Assembly (NCBI GenBank): GCA_021823945.1
Contig: JAKALW010000071.1
Coordinates: 1-6,328 of the forward strand
DNA from: Microcaldota archaeon
GTDB taxonomy: Archaea; Micrarchaeota; Micrarchaeia; Anstonellales; VGKX01
Length of the DNA: 6,328 nucleotides
Direction of reading: 5' to 3'
Below are positions 1 to 4,842 of the stretch, piece after piece (position 1 is the first letter of the stretch; each line of letters begins with the position of its first letter). Below the pieces are notes generated by a model. It was not told the DNA's origin. It did not search any database and saw nothing but the letters and a program-made list of their open reading frames with translations. The position numbers and the translations under genes are program-made.

Positions 1-47
1 GAGTTGCCGACCGCGACCTCATGCTGGCGGAAACAAACACAAATTTA
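1..47. other. Unassigned window edge
   Basis: No gene can be supported here. On the minus strand, just beyond the 3' end of the tRNA, the sequence is T-rich (short T runs broken by G), which would suit an archaeal T-tract terminator for the tRNA. The first 30 bases are GC-rich and could be the end of a neighbouring gene or RNA, but too little is visible to decide. Confidence 0.3.
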
Positions 48-169
48 AGCCCTCAATGGGAATTGAACCCACGCCCTCCTGTTGGCTTGATTCGCTTTTT
101 AGGGAATTTTGATTTAACTTTTCCTAAAAAGTTTACAAGACAGGCGCTCTGCCTCTGAGCTATGAGGGC
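48..169 (-). tRNA. tRNA-Thr (UGU), intron-containing
   Basis: A full cloverleaf can be drawn on the minus strand. The acceptor stem is GCCCTCA/TGAGGGC, the D arm GCTC-AGAGGCA-GAGC, the anticodon stem CCTGT/ACAGG, the variable loop AGGGC and the T arm GTGGG-TTCAATT-CCCAT. The anticodon loop reads C-T-TGT-A and then A38 after a 50-base intron, so the anticodon is UGU and the tRNA decodes ACA threonine codons. The mature RNA is 72 bases including discriminator U73, which is typical of archaeal tRNA-Thr. CCA is not encoded and must be added by the CCA-adding enzyme. The intron sits at the canonical 37/38 site. It lies divergently from the L40e gene. Confidence 0.96.
84..133 (-). other. tRNA-Thr intron with bulge-helix-bulge splice signal
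   Basis: These 50 bases separate A37 (position 134) from A38 (position 83). Exon CTTG (139-136) pairs with intron CAAG (89-86) to form a four-base central helix. It is flanked by three-base bulges TA|A on the 5' side and CC|A on the 3' side. This is the canonical substrate of the archaeal tRNA splicing endonuclease, and it fixes both splice sites. The intron body forms a nine-base stem CTTTTTAGG/CCTAAAAAG. A competing seven-base hairpin, AACTTTT-tagg-AAAAGTT, uses the same 5' arm. No protein is encoded in it. Confidence 0.9.
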
Positions 170-357
170 GTTTGCTGGCGCATCTGCACAAGTCCCGGCA
201 TTCATGCTTTGCTTTGCACTGGCAAAATACGCACAGAATTTATTCCAGCATAACATTTTAAACATTGGCAGGATAAAGAAAATGCTTGTTTTGTGCATGC
301 GGCCTGTTATACCTATGGCGTGCCTACGGGCGGCAATGTTTCATATTTCATAGTATT

Positions 358-365
358 AAGGTGAT
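358..365 (+). promoter_or_regulatory. Shine-Dalgarno site of the L40e gene
   Basis: AAGGTGAT is a strong match to the archaeal consensus GGAGGTGAT. It lies five bases before ATG 371 and fixes that start. The 200 bases between the tRNA and this gene hold no convincing coding region. TATA-like stretches occur at about 256-262, 305-311 and 341-350, but none can be chosen as the promoter. Confidence 0.8.
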
Positions 366-370
366 TTGGG

Positions 371-523
371 ATGGGAAAGTTCGCTGAAGCAGACGCTGAG
401 ATTTCATTGATTGTCATTTGCAAGTCATGCAAGGCAAGGAACAAGAAGGGCGTTGACAAGTGCCGCAAGTGCGGCTACAAGGTCCTCAGGCCAAAAAGGA
501 AGGACATCAGGTCCAAGAAGTAA
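371..523 (+). CDS. rpl40e: Ribosomal protein L40e (eL40), large subunit
   Basis: The product is 50 residues, the usual size for the free-standing archaeal L40e (in eukaryotes it is made as a ubiquitin fusion). It is a zinc-ribbon protein of the large ribosomal subunit. Visible marks are the acidic N-terminus FAEADAE, the zinc ligands C17-x2-C20 and C31-x2-C34 around a basic stretch, and the family-typical CRKCGYKVLRPKRK segment, followed by a Lys/Arg-rich tail. The start is set by a strong Shine-Dalgarno site. It appears to be a single-gene transcript, because a hairpin and T-tract follow and the next gene has its own leader. No expected zinc ligand is missing. Confidence 0.96.
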   Translation: MGKFAEADAEISLIVICKSCKARNKKGVDKCRKCGYKVLRPKRKDIRSKK

Positions 524-544
524 GGGCTAGCAAGGGCTTGAAAC

Positions 545-578
545 CGCGGGGCTCACCCTCCGCGCCAAACATTTTTTT
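545..578 (+). terminator. Hairpin plus T-tract terminator after the L40e gene
   Basis: CGCGGGG (545-551) pairs with CCTCCGCG (557-564), with one bulged T and a CTCAC loop. A run of seven T (572-578) and more T-rich sequence to about 610 follow. Archaeal termination mainly needs the T-tracts; the stem may protect the 3' end. Confidence 0.65.
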
Positions 579-643
579 ATTTTGCATGAATTTTTGCAAA
601 TTGGATTTTTTCATAACCTTAGACTGAACCAGAGGCGGCAATA

Positions 644-892
644 ATGATCAAAATTCACACTCCAGCAAGGCACAGGGAAATCTCTGCATGCCTGGCAAAG
701 CGCATTTCGCGCTACGAATCCCCAGGATACGCGCATTCGCAGAACCCCAAGTATCTCCTTTTGCTAAAGCACCTCCAGGCTGTCAACGACGCCCGACTCC
801 ATATCGCTGAAATCAAGGAGAAAACAGGCGCCAAGAAGCGCTACGCCGGAGTTGAAAACACGTTTGCCCCGCTTTGCGAAGAGCTTGTGTGA
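644..892 (+). CDS. Hypothetical protein, 82 residues
   Basis: I do not recognise a family. The product is soluble, basic in its first two thirds and probably mostly helical, with an HPxR-like N-terminus (IHTPARHRE), a central segment KYLLLLKHLQAVNDARLHIAEIKEKTG likely to form an amphipathic helix, and an acidic C-terminus ending CEELV. There is no signal peptide, no membrane segment and no metal-binding Cys cluster; its two Cys are far apart. Third codon positions are rich in G and C (AAG, CTC, CGC, GCC), as in the neighbouring real genes, which supports coding. A weak GAGG (632-635) lies before ATG 644. T-tracts on both sides suggest an independent transcript. Confidence 0.65.
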   Translation: MIKIHTPARHREISACLAKRISRYESPGYAHSQNPKYLLLLKHLQAVNDARLHIAEIKEKTGAKKRYAGVENTFAPLCEELV

Positions 893-898
893 TATCGC

Positions 899-921
899 AT
901 TTTTCCGCGATTGCTTTTTTT
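899..921 (+). terminator. T-tract terminator candidate
   Basis: Two T runs (900-904 and 915-921), separated by GC-rich bases, follow the stop codon at 892. Tandem T-tracts are the usual archaeal intrinsic terminator. No strong stem is present. Confidence 0.4.
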
Positions 922-961
922 CGCTACGCCCGTTTTCTCTCCAATCTACCACTCCACAAGG

Positions 962-969
962 CATAAATA
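962..969 (+). promoter_or_regulatory. TATA box for the 150-residue membrane protein gene
   Basis: CATAAATA is a good archaeal TATA-box match, centred about 29 bases before ATG 995. Transcription would start close to that codon and give a leaderless or nearly leaderless mRNA. This favours ATG 995 over the in-frame upstream codons at 911 and 977. Confidence 0.55.
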
Positions 970-994
970 CTGCTTAATGCCATCCATTTCCATT

Positions 995-1447
995 ATGGAT
1001 TGGAACAAAGTCATGCCGTGCGCGGCAGCGCTTGTCTTCTTGTCTCTTCTAGAGGTCGCCTTAATAATTGCCGGGTATGTCCCGCCTGTTTTTTCGTATT
1101 CCTTCGCGAATATAGCTTTCTCGTTTTCCAGGCTCGCGGTCATAGCGTATTGCGGCTATGTGAATTCGCGCCACGGCCCGCTCCACTGCGCCAAGTGCGG
1201 CGCCTACATATCTCTGGTGTATTCGCTGGTTTTTTGCGCGGCGTCAGCATTGGCTCTTCTCCTGCATATTCCTGTGCTCGGCATGCCATACACGGGCGTT
1301 GAAACGTACGCCTTTGTGCTTGCCATGCTGGTTGTGCAAAACGTGGCCCTTGGCGCGGTAGTTGCCACTGGCACGGCTGCATTGGGTGGTGCGTTCAACA
1401 GGCAAAACTGGGCAGCAAGGGAAAACCGCGGGCAGAAAAAATATTAG
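995..1447 (+). CDS. Hypothetical four-helix membrane protein with a CxxC motif
   Basis: From ATG 995 the product is 150 residues with four predicted membrane segments at about 7-28, 33-56, 70-92 and 104-134, and a polar basic tail (NRQNWAARENRGQKKY). The loop between helices 2 and 3 reads RHGPLHCAKCGA, so C65 and C68 form a CxxC pair flanked by His60 and His64. The pair might bind a metal or form a disulfide. By the positive-inside rule this loop and the C-terminus are probably cytoplasmic. I cannot assign a family. The reading frame is open back to ATG 911, but a TATA box at 962 makes those codons unlikely to be translated. It runs convergently into the PadR gene, 41 bases away. Confidence 0.7.
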   Translation: MDWNKVMPCAAALVFLSLLEVALIIAGYVPPVFSYSFANIAFSFSRLAVIAYCGYVNSRHGPLHCAKCGAYISLVYSLVFCAASALALLLHIPVLGMPYTGVETYAFVLAMLVVQNVALGAVVATGTAALGGAFNRQNWAARENRGQKKY

Positions 1448-1451
1448 GGGC

Positions 1452-1489
1452 GGCAGGGCGTGTTGCCTTGTCATATCGGCCTTTTTTTT
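1452..1489 (+). terminator. T8 terminator candidate between convergent genes
   Basis: A run of eight T (1482-1489) lies 34 bases after the stop of the membrane protein gene and touches the last base of the convergent padR-type gene. A short GGCA/TGCC stem (1452-1455 with 1464-1467) precedes it. Only the T-tract is persuasive. Confidence 0.45.
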
Positions 1490-1782
1490 CAGAAAACATC
1501 CATGAACATGCGGCAGAAGTGCTTTTTCGCGTGCGCGAGGCCATCCCTGCCTTCGGCCGTGAGTTCGTAGACTATGGCCTTGCCAGGTTTCTTCTCTTTT
1601 ATCAGGCCTGCCTTTTTCAGCGAGGCGAGCGCGGGGTATATGGTTCCCGGGCTCGGCTTTTCGCCCTTCCTCTTCTCAAGCTCCTTTGCGATTTCCTGGC
1701 CGTGCATGGGCTTTTTTGACAGCAGGAAAAGGATTAGGAATGAGAGCATCCCCCTCATGTCGCAGCAGAGCACTTTTGCCAT
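1489..1782 (-). CDS. PadR-family transcriptional repressor
   Basis: The 97-residue product is a single PadR winged-helix domain, the short form that acts as a dimer. Typical segments are MLSFLILFLLSKKPMHGQEIAKELEKRKGE (first helices), PSPGTIYPALASLKKAGLIKE (recognition helix region, with the hallmark GTIYPAL) and GKAIVYELTAEGRDGL (the wing and what follows). A short C-terminal helix to residue 97 probably dimerises. Cysteines C6-C7 and C90 are unusual for a plain PadR domain and could make it a thiol or metal sensor; this is inference. No Shine-Dalgarno site precedes ATG 1782, and a TATA-like core about 27 bases upstream suggests a leaderless mRNA. A palindrome at 1787-1804 lies against the start codon, so autorepression is likely. 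It diverges from a Cys-rich small protein gene, its probable target. Confidence 0.9.
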   Translation of the reverse strand: MAKVLCCDMRGMLSFLILFLLSKKPMHGQEIAKELEKRKGEKPSPGTIYPALASLKKAGLIKEKKPGKAIVYELTAEGRDGLAHAKKHFCRMFMDVF

Positions 1783-1786
1783 GGCT

Positions 1787-1804
1787 ATATTGGGCGCCCG
1801 ATAT
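1787..1804. promoter_or_regulatory. Probable PadR operator, copy 1
   Basis: ATATTGGGCGCCCGATAT is an 18-base palindrome with one mismatched pair. It lies four bases upstream of the PadR start codon, between the TATA-like core and the coding region. Bound repressor would block the promoter. It matches the two copies at 1829-1864 in 13 or fewer of 18 positions, following RTATYGGNNGCCCRATAY. Confidence 0.65.
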
Positions 1805-1806
1805 GC

Positions 1807-1812
1807 TTAAAA
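1807..1812. promoter_or_regulatory. Shared TATA-like core of the divergent promoters
   Basis: TTAAAA (TTTTAA on the minus strand) is the only A/T-rich core in the 101-base divergent gap outside the palindromes. At about 26 bases it predicts a minus-strand start near 1783, at the PadR start codon, and a plus-strand start near 1835, inside operator copy 2. One element may serve both directions. Confidence 0.4.
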
Positions 1813-1828
1813 CACCTTCGCAGGATAA

Positions 1829-1864
1829 GTATCGGATGCCCAATACGTATCGGCTGCCCGATAC
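1829..1864. promoter_or_regulatory. Probable PadR operators, tandem copies 2 and 3
   Basis: Two 18-base palindromes abut exactly. Copy 2 is GTATCGGATGCCCAATAC (1829-1846, one mismatched pair) and copy 3 is GTATCGGCTGCCCGATAC (1847-1864, perfect seven-base arms). They are identical to each other at 16 of 18 positions. The junction makes a further palindrome, ATACGTAT. They cover the predicted transcription start and leader of the Cys-rich small protein gene. The most economical reading is cooperative repression of that gene. Confidence 0.72.
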
Positions 1865-1883
1865 GTGGGGTGGGGTTGAGAAT

Positions 1884-2051
1884 ATGGGAGACTGTTGCAG
1901 CGCGTCCGGCTCTTGCGGGGACATGGCATCTTTCCGCACGTACCTTACAAGGGACGAGAAAATAGAGATGCTCGAGGAGTACAAGAAATCCCTGGAGCTT
2001 GAGGCAAAGGGAGTTGCCGAAAGGATTGAGCAGCTCAAGAAGATGAACTGA
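1884..2051 (+). CDS. Small Cys-rich, helical-tail protein partnered with PadR
   Basis: The 55-residue product starts MGDCCSASGSCGD, with Cys at 4, 5 and 11, and continues as a highly charged segment FRTYLTRDEKIEMLEEYKKSLELEAKGVAERIEQLKK. This has heptad-like hydrophobic spacing, probably an alpha-helical hairpin or coiled coil. Small archaeal proteins with a similar YLTxEEKxExLxEYKxxLExExxGVxExIxxL pattern and a variable Cys-rich head are familiar to me next to PadR or ArsR genes; I know of no established function. The three Cys suggest metal or thiol ligand binding. ATG 1884 is preferred over M14 (1923) because it keeps the Cys head and has a partial Shine-Dalgarno match (GGGGTTGA) before it. 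Two palindromes upstream mark it as the likely PadR target. Confidence 0.8.
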   Translation: MGDCCSASGSCGDMASFRTYLTRDEKIEMLEEYKKSLELEAKGVAERIEQLKKMN

Positions 2052-2076
2052 ACAGCCAGGGAATTTCCGGGGAAAA

Positions 2077-2113
2077 GGCGGGCGCCACACTCCCGCCATT
2101 TTCTCTTTTTTTT
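2077..2113 (+). terminator. Hairpin plus T8 terminator after the Cys-rich gene
   Basis: GGCGGG (2077-2082) pairs with CCCGCC (2092-2097) across a nine-base loop, and a run of eight T (2106-2113) follows. It begins 26 bases after the stop codon at 2051 and probably ends that transcript. Confidence 0.65.
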
Positions 2114-2121
2114 GGCTTTAC

Positions 2122-2135
2122 GCCCGCCGGCGGGC
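2122..2135. repeat. Perfect 14-bp GC palindrome
   Basis: GCCCGCCGGCGGGC is self-complementary. As RNA it could form a stem of at most five pairs with a four-base loop. It is not followed by a T-tract on either strand, so it is not an obvious terminator. Each half is also complementary to one arm of the terminator hairpin at 2077-2097. Confidence 0.6.
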
Positions 2136-2194
2136 AATTTGGAATAATGATTGAAGCCATGAATTGGCAATTTTGAATAATGGCTGCAATTTTG
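2133..2194 (+). repeat. 17-bp direct repeat in the intergenic gap
   Basis: GGCAATTTGGAATAATG (2133-2149) recurs as GGCAATTTTGAATAATG (2166-2182), 16 of 17 identical and 33 bases apart. A partial third copy, GCAATTTTG, lies at 2186-2194. The copies could be protein-binding sites or a small duplication. The 303-base stretch 2052-2354 that holds them otherwise contains only the upstream terminator, the GC palindrome and one doubtful small ORF. Confidence 0.55.
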
Positions 2195-2213
2195 CGTTAA
2201 GGGGGTTTTTCAT

Positions 2214-2300
2214 ATGAATTCTACGAATGATTTTATCGAGGGCCCGGGGCCAATCCATCCAATAGCCCCGCCCGTGCCTGATTTCCCTTACAGGAACTAG
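2214..2300 (+). CDS. Doubtful 28-residue ORF, Pro-rich
   Basis: ATG 2214 opens a reading frame for MNSTNDFIEGPGPIHPIA followed by PPVPDFPYRN. The only support is a purine-rich AAGGGGG (2199-2205) at a sensible distance before the start, and its position after the repeats. Proline makes up about a quarter of the residues, it is too short for a codon-use argument, and no family is recognisable. It may be chance, or a leader or small peptide. Confidence 0.22.
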   Translation: MNSTNDFIEGPGPIHPIAPPVPDFPYRN

Positions 2301-2354
2301 CCATCTTTTGCAATTCCATGCCGGGCTTTCCCCTTTTGCTGCCAGGGGCTTTTC

Positions 2355-3434
2355 CTACTTTTCAAGATATTCGCCCAGTTCCATTGTTTCAATCAGTCTC
2401 GTCCCGTTGATGTCCGCTATGGTCATGTCCATCTTCAGAGATTGGGCTGTCTGGTCGAATTTTATCATGACGGGCATGTTCTCGAACACCTGCAAGCCCT
2501 TGTCGCCTGCCAGGCGGTAATCGCCGGGCTTCAGGATGAAGCTTGCCACTGTGATGTTTATCAGGTTCTGGCTGTCGCCCGCCTTTGGGCTCACAAGCGC
2601 CAGGATATAATTTTCAAGCATTGGCTTGCCCAGGTCCGCCACAAGCTTGTTGAAAAGCACGCCGCATCTTTCAAGCGCGCTGTCAAGGTGCTTTTTTGGC
2701 AGCGTTCCGGTTTTTGCAATCTGCTGGTTGTTGACCCTTATGTAGACCGACTTGTCCACTATGTCCACGTAATTTGAATCGGGGCTGATAACCATGTACG
2801 AATATTTTGACATGTTGGCATAATTCAGCACTTCTATTAATGTCGGGTCACGGGTGATTGAGATTTCCCCAACCTTTTCCCTTCCCCCCATGTTTGGGTG
2901 CGTAAGGAAGACGGCCTGCCCGTCATTCCCCTCACTTGCCGGTTTCATATACGCATCTTTGCCCATCTTGAGTTTTGCCCCGAAAGGCAGGAAATCGGAA
3001 ATGAACTTTTCTATTTGGCTTATCTGCCGCTGGGCGAATCCGTTTCGGATGGCGTAAGAAACCGCGGACTTGTCGGGCTTTCCTGTCAGGCTTGATATTT
3101 CCAAATTCATGCTGCGCTCCGCAAGTTTGGACAGGCTGGCAAGCACCGCGTATATTTTGCCCTCGTTCTCACTGCTATTTATGAAATCCACTGCCGTGTT
3201 GACCTTGCGCTCCATGTTAGCAATGTGCCCGAGGGCATTGGCTTTTTGCTTGGGCGTGAGTTTCCTTATCAGGACTCCGCCGCTTTTTTTAAGCAGCAGT
3301 ATTTCTGGGCTTTCCAGGTCCTCTTTGAGCCGCACGAAGAGGCCGTTTGCCCTGCCATTTGCCAGTTGGCTTGTGTAAAGCCTGTTTTTGATCGCATTGG
3401 CGTCCTGCCTGGCTCTCTCAATGAGTTGGTTCAT
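2355..3434 (-). CDS. Hypothetical protein, 359 residues
   Basis: I do not recognise a family. The product has no signal peptide or membrane segment and only one Cys, and is probably cytoplasmic. Residues 1 to about 165 look mainly helical and charged (for example LTPKQKANALGHIANMERKV), with a Gly-poor Lys/Glu composition. From about 170 onward, alternating beta-like segments appear (KYSYMVISPDSNYVDIVDKS, VYIRVNNQQIAKTGTLPKKH, NLINITVASFILKPGDYRLA, SLKMDMTIADINGTRLIETM), suggesting a separate C-terminal alpha/beta or beta-sandwich domain. No nucleotide-binding or catalytic signature is evident. It has its own TATA box and no closely linked partner; the permease cassette lies 130 bases upstream on the same strand. 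The long ORF and G/C-rich third positions make it a secure gene. Confidence 0.85.
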   Translation of the reverse strand: MNQLIERARQDANAIKNRLYTSQLANGRANGLFVRLKEDLESPEILLLKKSGGVLIRKLTPKQKANALGHIANMERKVNTAVDFINSSENEGKIYAVLASLSKLAERSMNLEISSLTGKPDKSAVSYAIRNGFAQRQISQIEKFISDFLPFGAKLKMGKDAYMKPASEGNDGQAVFLTHPNMGGREKVGEISITRDPTLIEVLNYANMSKYSYMVISPDSNYVDIVDKSVYIRVNNQQIAKTGTLPKKHLDSALERCGVLFNKLVADLGKPMLENYILALVSPKAGDSQNLINITVASFILKPGDYRLAGDKGLQVFENMPVMIKFDQTAQSLKMDMTIADINGTRLIETMELGEYLEK

Positions 3435-3464
3435 CTTTATCGTGGATTTTTACTGTTTGAATCG

Positions 3465-3476
3465 TTATAAATATAT
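3465..3476 (-). promoter_or_regulatory. TATA box of the 359-residue protein gene
   Basis: On the minus strand ATATATTTATAA contains a strong archaeal TATA box (TTTATAA, 3471-3465). It is centred about 34 bases before ATG 3434, which predicts a start near 3442 and a leader of about 8-10 bases without a clear Shine-Dalgarno site. Confidence 0.65.
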
Positions 3477-3510
3477 CTTTAAACACTTTTTAACACTCGA
3501 AACGTCCAAG

Positions 3511-3569
3511 TTCCGGCATTATGCTATTACGGGCTTTTGATTCCGGCATTTTCAGGTTTTGTTTTCAGG
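3511..3569. repeat. Short direct repeats downstream of the permease gene
   Basis: TTCCGGCATT occurs at 3511-3520 and again at 3541-3550, exactly 30 bases apart. TTTTCAGG occurs at 3549-3556 and 3562-3569, the second copy spanning the permease stop codon. They could be remnants of a small duplication; no function is evident. Confidence 0.4.
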
Positions 3570-4515
3570 CAAGCAAGAAGTTGAACAGGTATCCTATCAT
3601 TACAAACGATATGAAAAGCACAAGCACGAAAACCGCAAGGAGCTTCGGCTTTAGGACCTTGCGCAGGATTATCATTTCGGGCAGCGACAGGCCTATGACG
3701 CTCATCATGAAGGCAAGGGCCGTGCCTATTGGCATGCCCTTGGAAATCAATACCCCGACAATAGGCACCATGCCAGCGGCATTCGAGTAAAGCGGTATGC
3801 CTATGATTACAGCTATCGGGACTGCAAGCGGGTTTGCCTTGCCTGCAATGCTTGCAAGGAAATCGGCTGGCGCGTAGCCGTGGATAAGCCCGCCTATAGC
3901 TATGCCAAGGAGAATGTATGGCAGGACTTTGAGGGTTATGTCCTTTGATTCCGAAATGCCGAAATCAACTCTTTCTTTCCAACTCATTTCCCGCTCCTTG
4001 AGGGCTTTTGCCTTTATCTTGTAAACGAATTCCTCAACCTCGCTTTCAAGCCCCATCCTGCCTATTGCAATCCCAGCGATTATGGCGACAATAAGCCCGC
4101 TCCCTATGTAGAGCGCGGCAATCTGCCAGCCGAACATGGCAAGAAGCATTGTAGCCGCAACCTCGTTAATCAAGGGCGAGGCTATCAGGAATGAAAACGT
4201 TATCCCAAGCGGCACTCCTGACTCGACAAAACCAATGAAAAGCGGGACTGCCGAGCACGAGCAGAAAGGCGTTGGCACTCCAAGGAGGGCTGCAAGGGCG
4301 TTTCCCAGGCCTTCGCCTTTGTTCCCGAGCCATTTCTTGACCTTCTGGGGGGTGACAAATGTCCTGATTATGCCCACGGCAAAAACAATCACGACAAGCA
4401 TGAGCGTGACTTTTATCGAGTCGTATACGAAGAAGTTGACAGCTGCCGCCAGCTGGCTGCCCTGCGCCATGCCAAGTGCGGAATAAGTGGCCCAATCGGC
4501 GAATTCCTGCAACAT
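3565..4515 (-). CDS. COG0701/ArsP-type permease
   Basis: The 316-residue product is a polytopic membrane protein with about eight helices. It carries the family signature PTPFCSCSAVPLFIGF (Cys85 and Cys87) and, in the second half, the matching GIPLYSNAAGMVPIVGVLISKGMP motif; the two inverted halves are typical of the ArsP_1/DUF318 family. Characterised ArsP members export trivalent organoarsenicals, while the related YraQ proteins have no settled substrate, so the cargo is uncertain. The charged stretch at about 160-190 (ESEVEEFVYKIKAKALKERE) is the central cytoplasmic loop. It is the last gene of the arsR-led cassette, 68 bases after the thioredoxin-like gene. A Shine-Dalgarno AGAGGA (4526-4521) precedes the start. 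The gap also holds two hairpins and a TATA-like element, so extra internal expression is possible. No truncation is seen. Confidence 0.9.
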   Translation of the reverse strand: MLQEFADWATYSALGMAQGSQLAAAVNFFVYDSIKVTLMLVVIVFAVGIIRTFVTPQKVKKWLGNKGEGLGNALAALLGVPTPFCSCSAVPLFIGFVESGVPLGITFSFLIASPLINEVAATMLLAMFGWQIAALYIGSGLIVAIIAGIAIGRMGLESEVEEFVYKIKAKALKEREMSWKERVDFGISESKDITLKVLPYILLGIAIGGLIHGYAPADFLASIAGKANPLAVPIAVIIGIPLYSNAAGMVPIVGVLISKGMPIGTALAFMMSVIGLSLPEMIILRKVLKPKLLAVFVLVLFISFVMIGYLFNFLLA

Positions 4516-4540
4516 TTTAATCCTCTTTTTTATCTGAATT

Positions 4541-4560
4541 TAAGCCGGATAATCCGGTTA
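4541..4560. promoter_or_regulatory. Palindrome in the thioredoxin-permease gap
   Basis: CCGGAT-A-ATCCGG (4545-4557) is a perfect palindrome around one central base. It lies directly upstream, in the minus-strand sense, of CTTAAATTC (about 4544-4536), a TATA-like element about 26 bases before ATG 4515. It could be a regulator site for an internal permease promoter, or an RNA hairpin affecting stability. Confidence 0.45.
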
Positions 4561-4571
4561 TTTGCGCTTCG

Positions 4572-4588
4572 AATAGGAATGTCCTATT
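4572..4588. repeat. Hairpin at the stop codon of the thioredoxin-like gene
   Basis: AATAGGA-ATG-TCCTATT has perfect seven-base arms and a three-base loop. It overlaps the TAG stop (4586-4584) of the thioredoxin-like gene. In the mRNA it could slow decay, mark a processing site or lower read-through to the permease. Confidence 0.5.
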
Positions 4589-4838
4589 TTTGCCCTGCCT
4601 TTTCGCACGCCAGCAGGAGGTTTTTGAGGTCTTTTGCGCTTGGCACCCTGCCTGAAAAGAGCACCTCATTATCCACCACGAGGGCGGGGGTGCCCATTAC
4701 CCCGTATTCCATTATTTTTTCAATCTCCGTCACTTTTGAAACAGTTGCCTTGATTCCAAGCTCTGCCACTGCCAGTTTTGCGTTTTCCTCGAGCCTTTTG
4801 CAATTCGGGCATCCGCTTCCAAGTATTTTTATGTCCAT
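4584..4838 (-). CDS. Small thioredoxin/glutaredoxin-like protein (CPNC)
   Basis: The 84-residue product is a minimal thioredoxin fold of the archaeal redox-active disulfide protein type. It starts MDIKILGSGCPNCKRLEENA, with active-site Cys10 and Cys13 in CPNC, and has the expected cis-proline in GVMGTPAL (Pro51), followed by VVDNEVLFSGRVPSAKDLKNLL for the last strands and helix. There is no signal peptide, so it works in the cytoplasm. Such proteins often lie next to COG0701 permeases and ArsR regulators. By inference it reduces or carries a thiol-bound substrate for the permease, or keeps transporter cysteines reduced. A Shine-Dalgarno AAAGGTGG is well placed before ATG 4838. It is 49 bases downstream of the TauE-like gene, in the same operon. 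Confidence 0.92.
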   Translation of the reverse strand: MDIKILGSGCPNCKRLEENAKLAVAELGIKATVSKVTEIEKIMEYGVMGTPALVVDNEVLFSGRVPSAKDLKNLLLACEKAGQK

Positions 4839-4842
4839 TCTG

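Noticed and set aside
1..30. Second tRNA at the left edge
   Set aside because: GC-rich bases there do not form a T arm or acceptor stem that can be matched within the window.
53..298. Minus-strand ORF covering the tRNA
   Set aside because: It runs through the whole tRNA-Thr gene and its intron, so it is chance open frame.
162..353. Plus-strand ORF across the tRNA upstream region
   Set aside because: It begins inside the tRNA-Thr gene, has no Shine-Dalgarno site and its composition is unlike the real genes. The L40e gene has its own clear start further on.
911..994. N-terminal extension of the membrane protein to ATG 911 or 977
   Set aside because: The TATA box at 962-969 lies inside the extension and predicts a start near 990. 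The extra residues are not a plausible signal peptide.
1787..1864. CRISPR-like array in the padR gap
   Set aside because: The three repeats are short palindromes with no regular spacers between them; two abut directly. They fit operators, not CRISPR repeats.
1686..1883. Upstream extension of the Cys-rich protein frame
   Set aside because: It would overlap the PadR gene in antisense and run through all three operator palindromes. ATG 1884 gives the compact Cys-headed protein.
1676..2170. Long minus-strand ORF opposite the Cys-rich gene
   Set aside because: It is antisense to two better supported genes and the operator region, and its product is low in recognisable structure.
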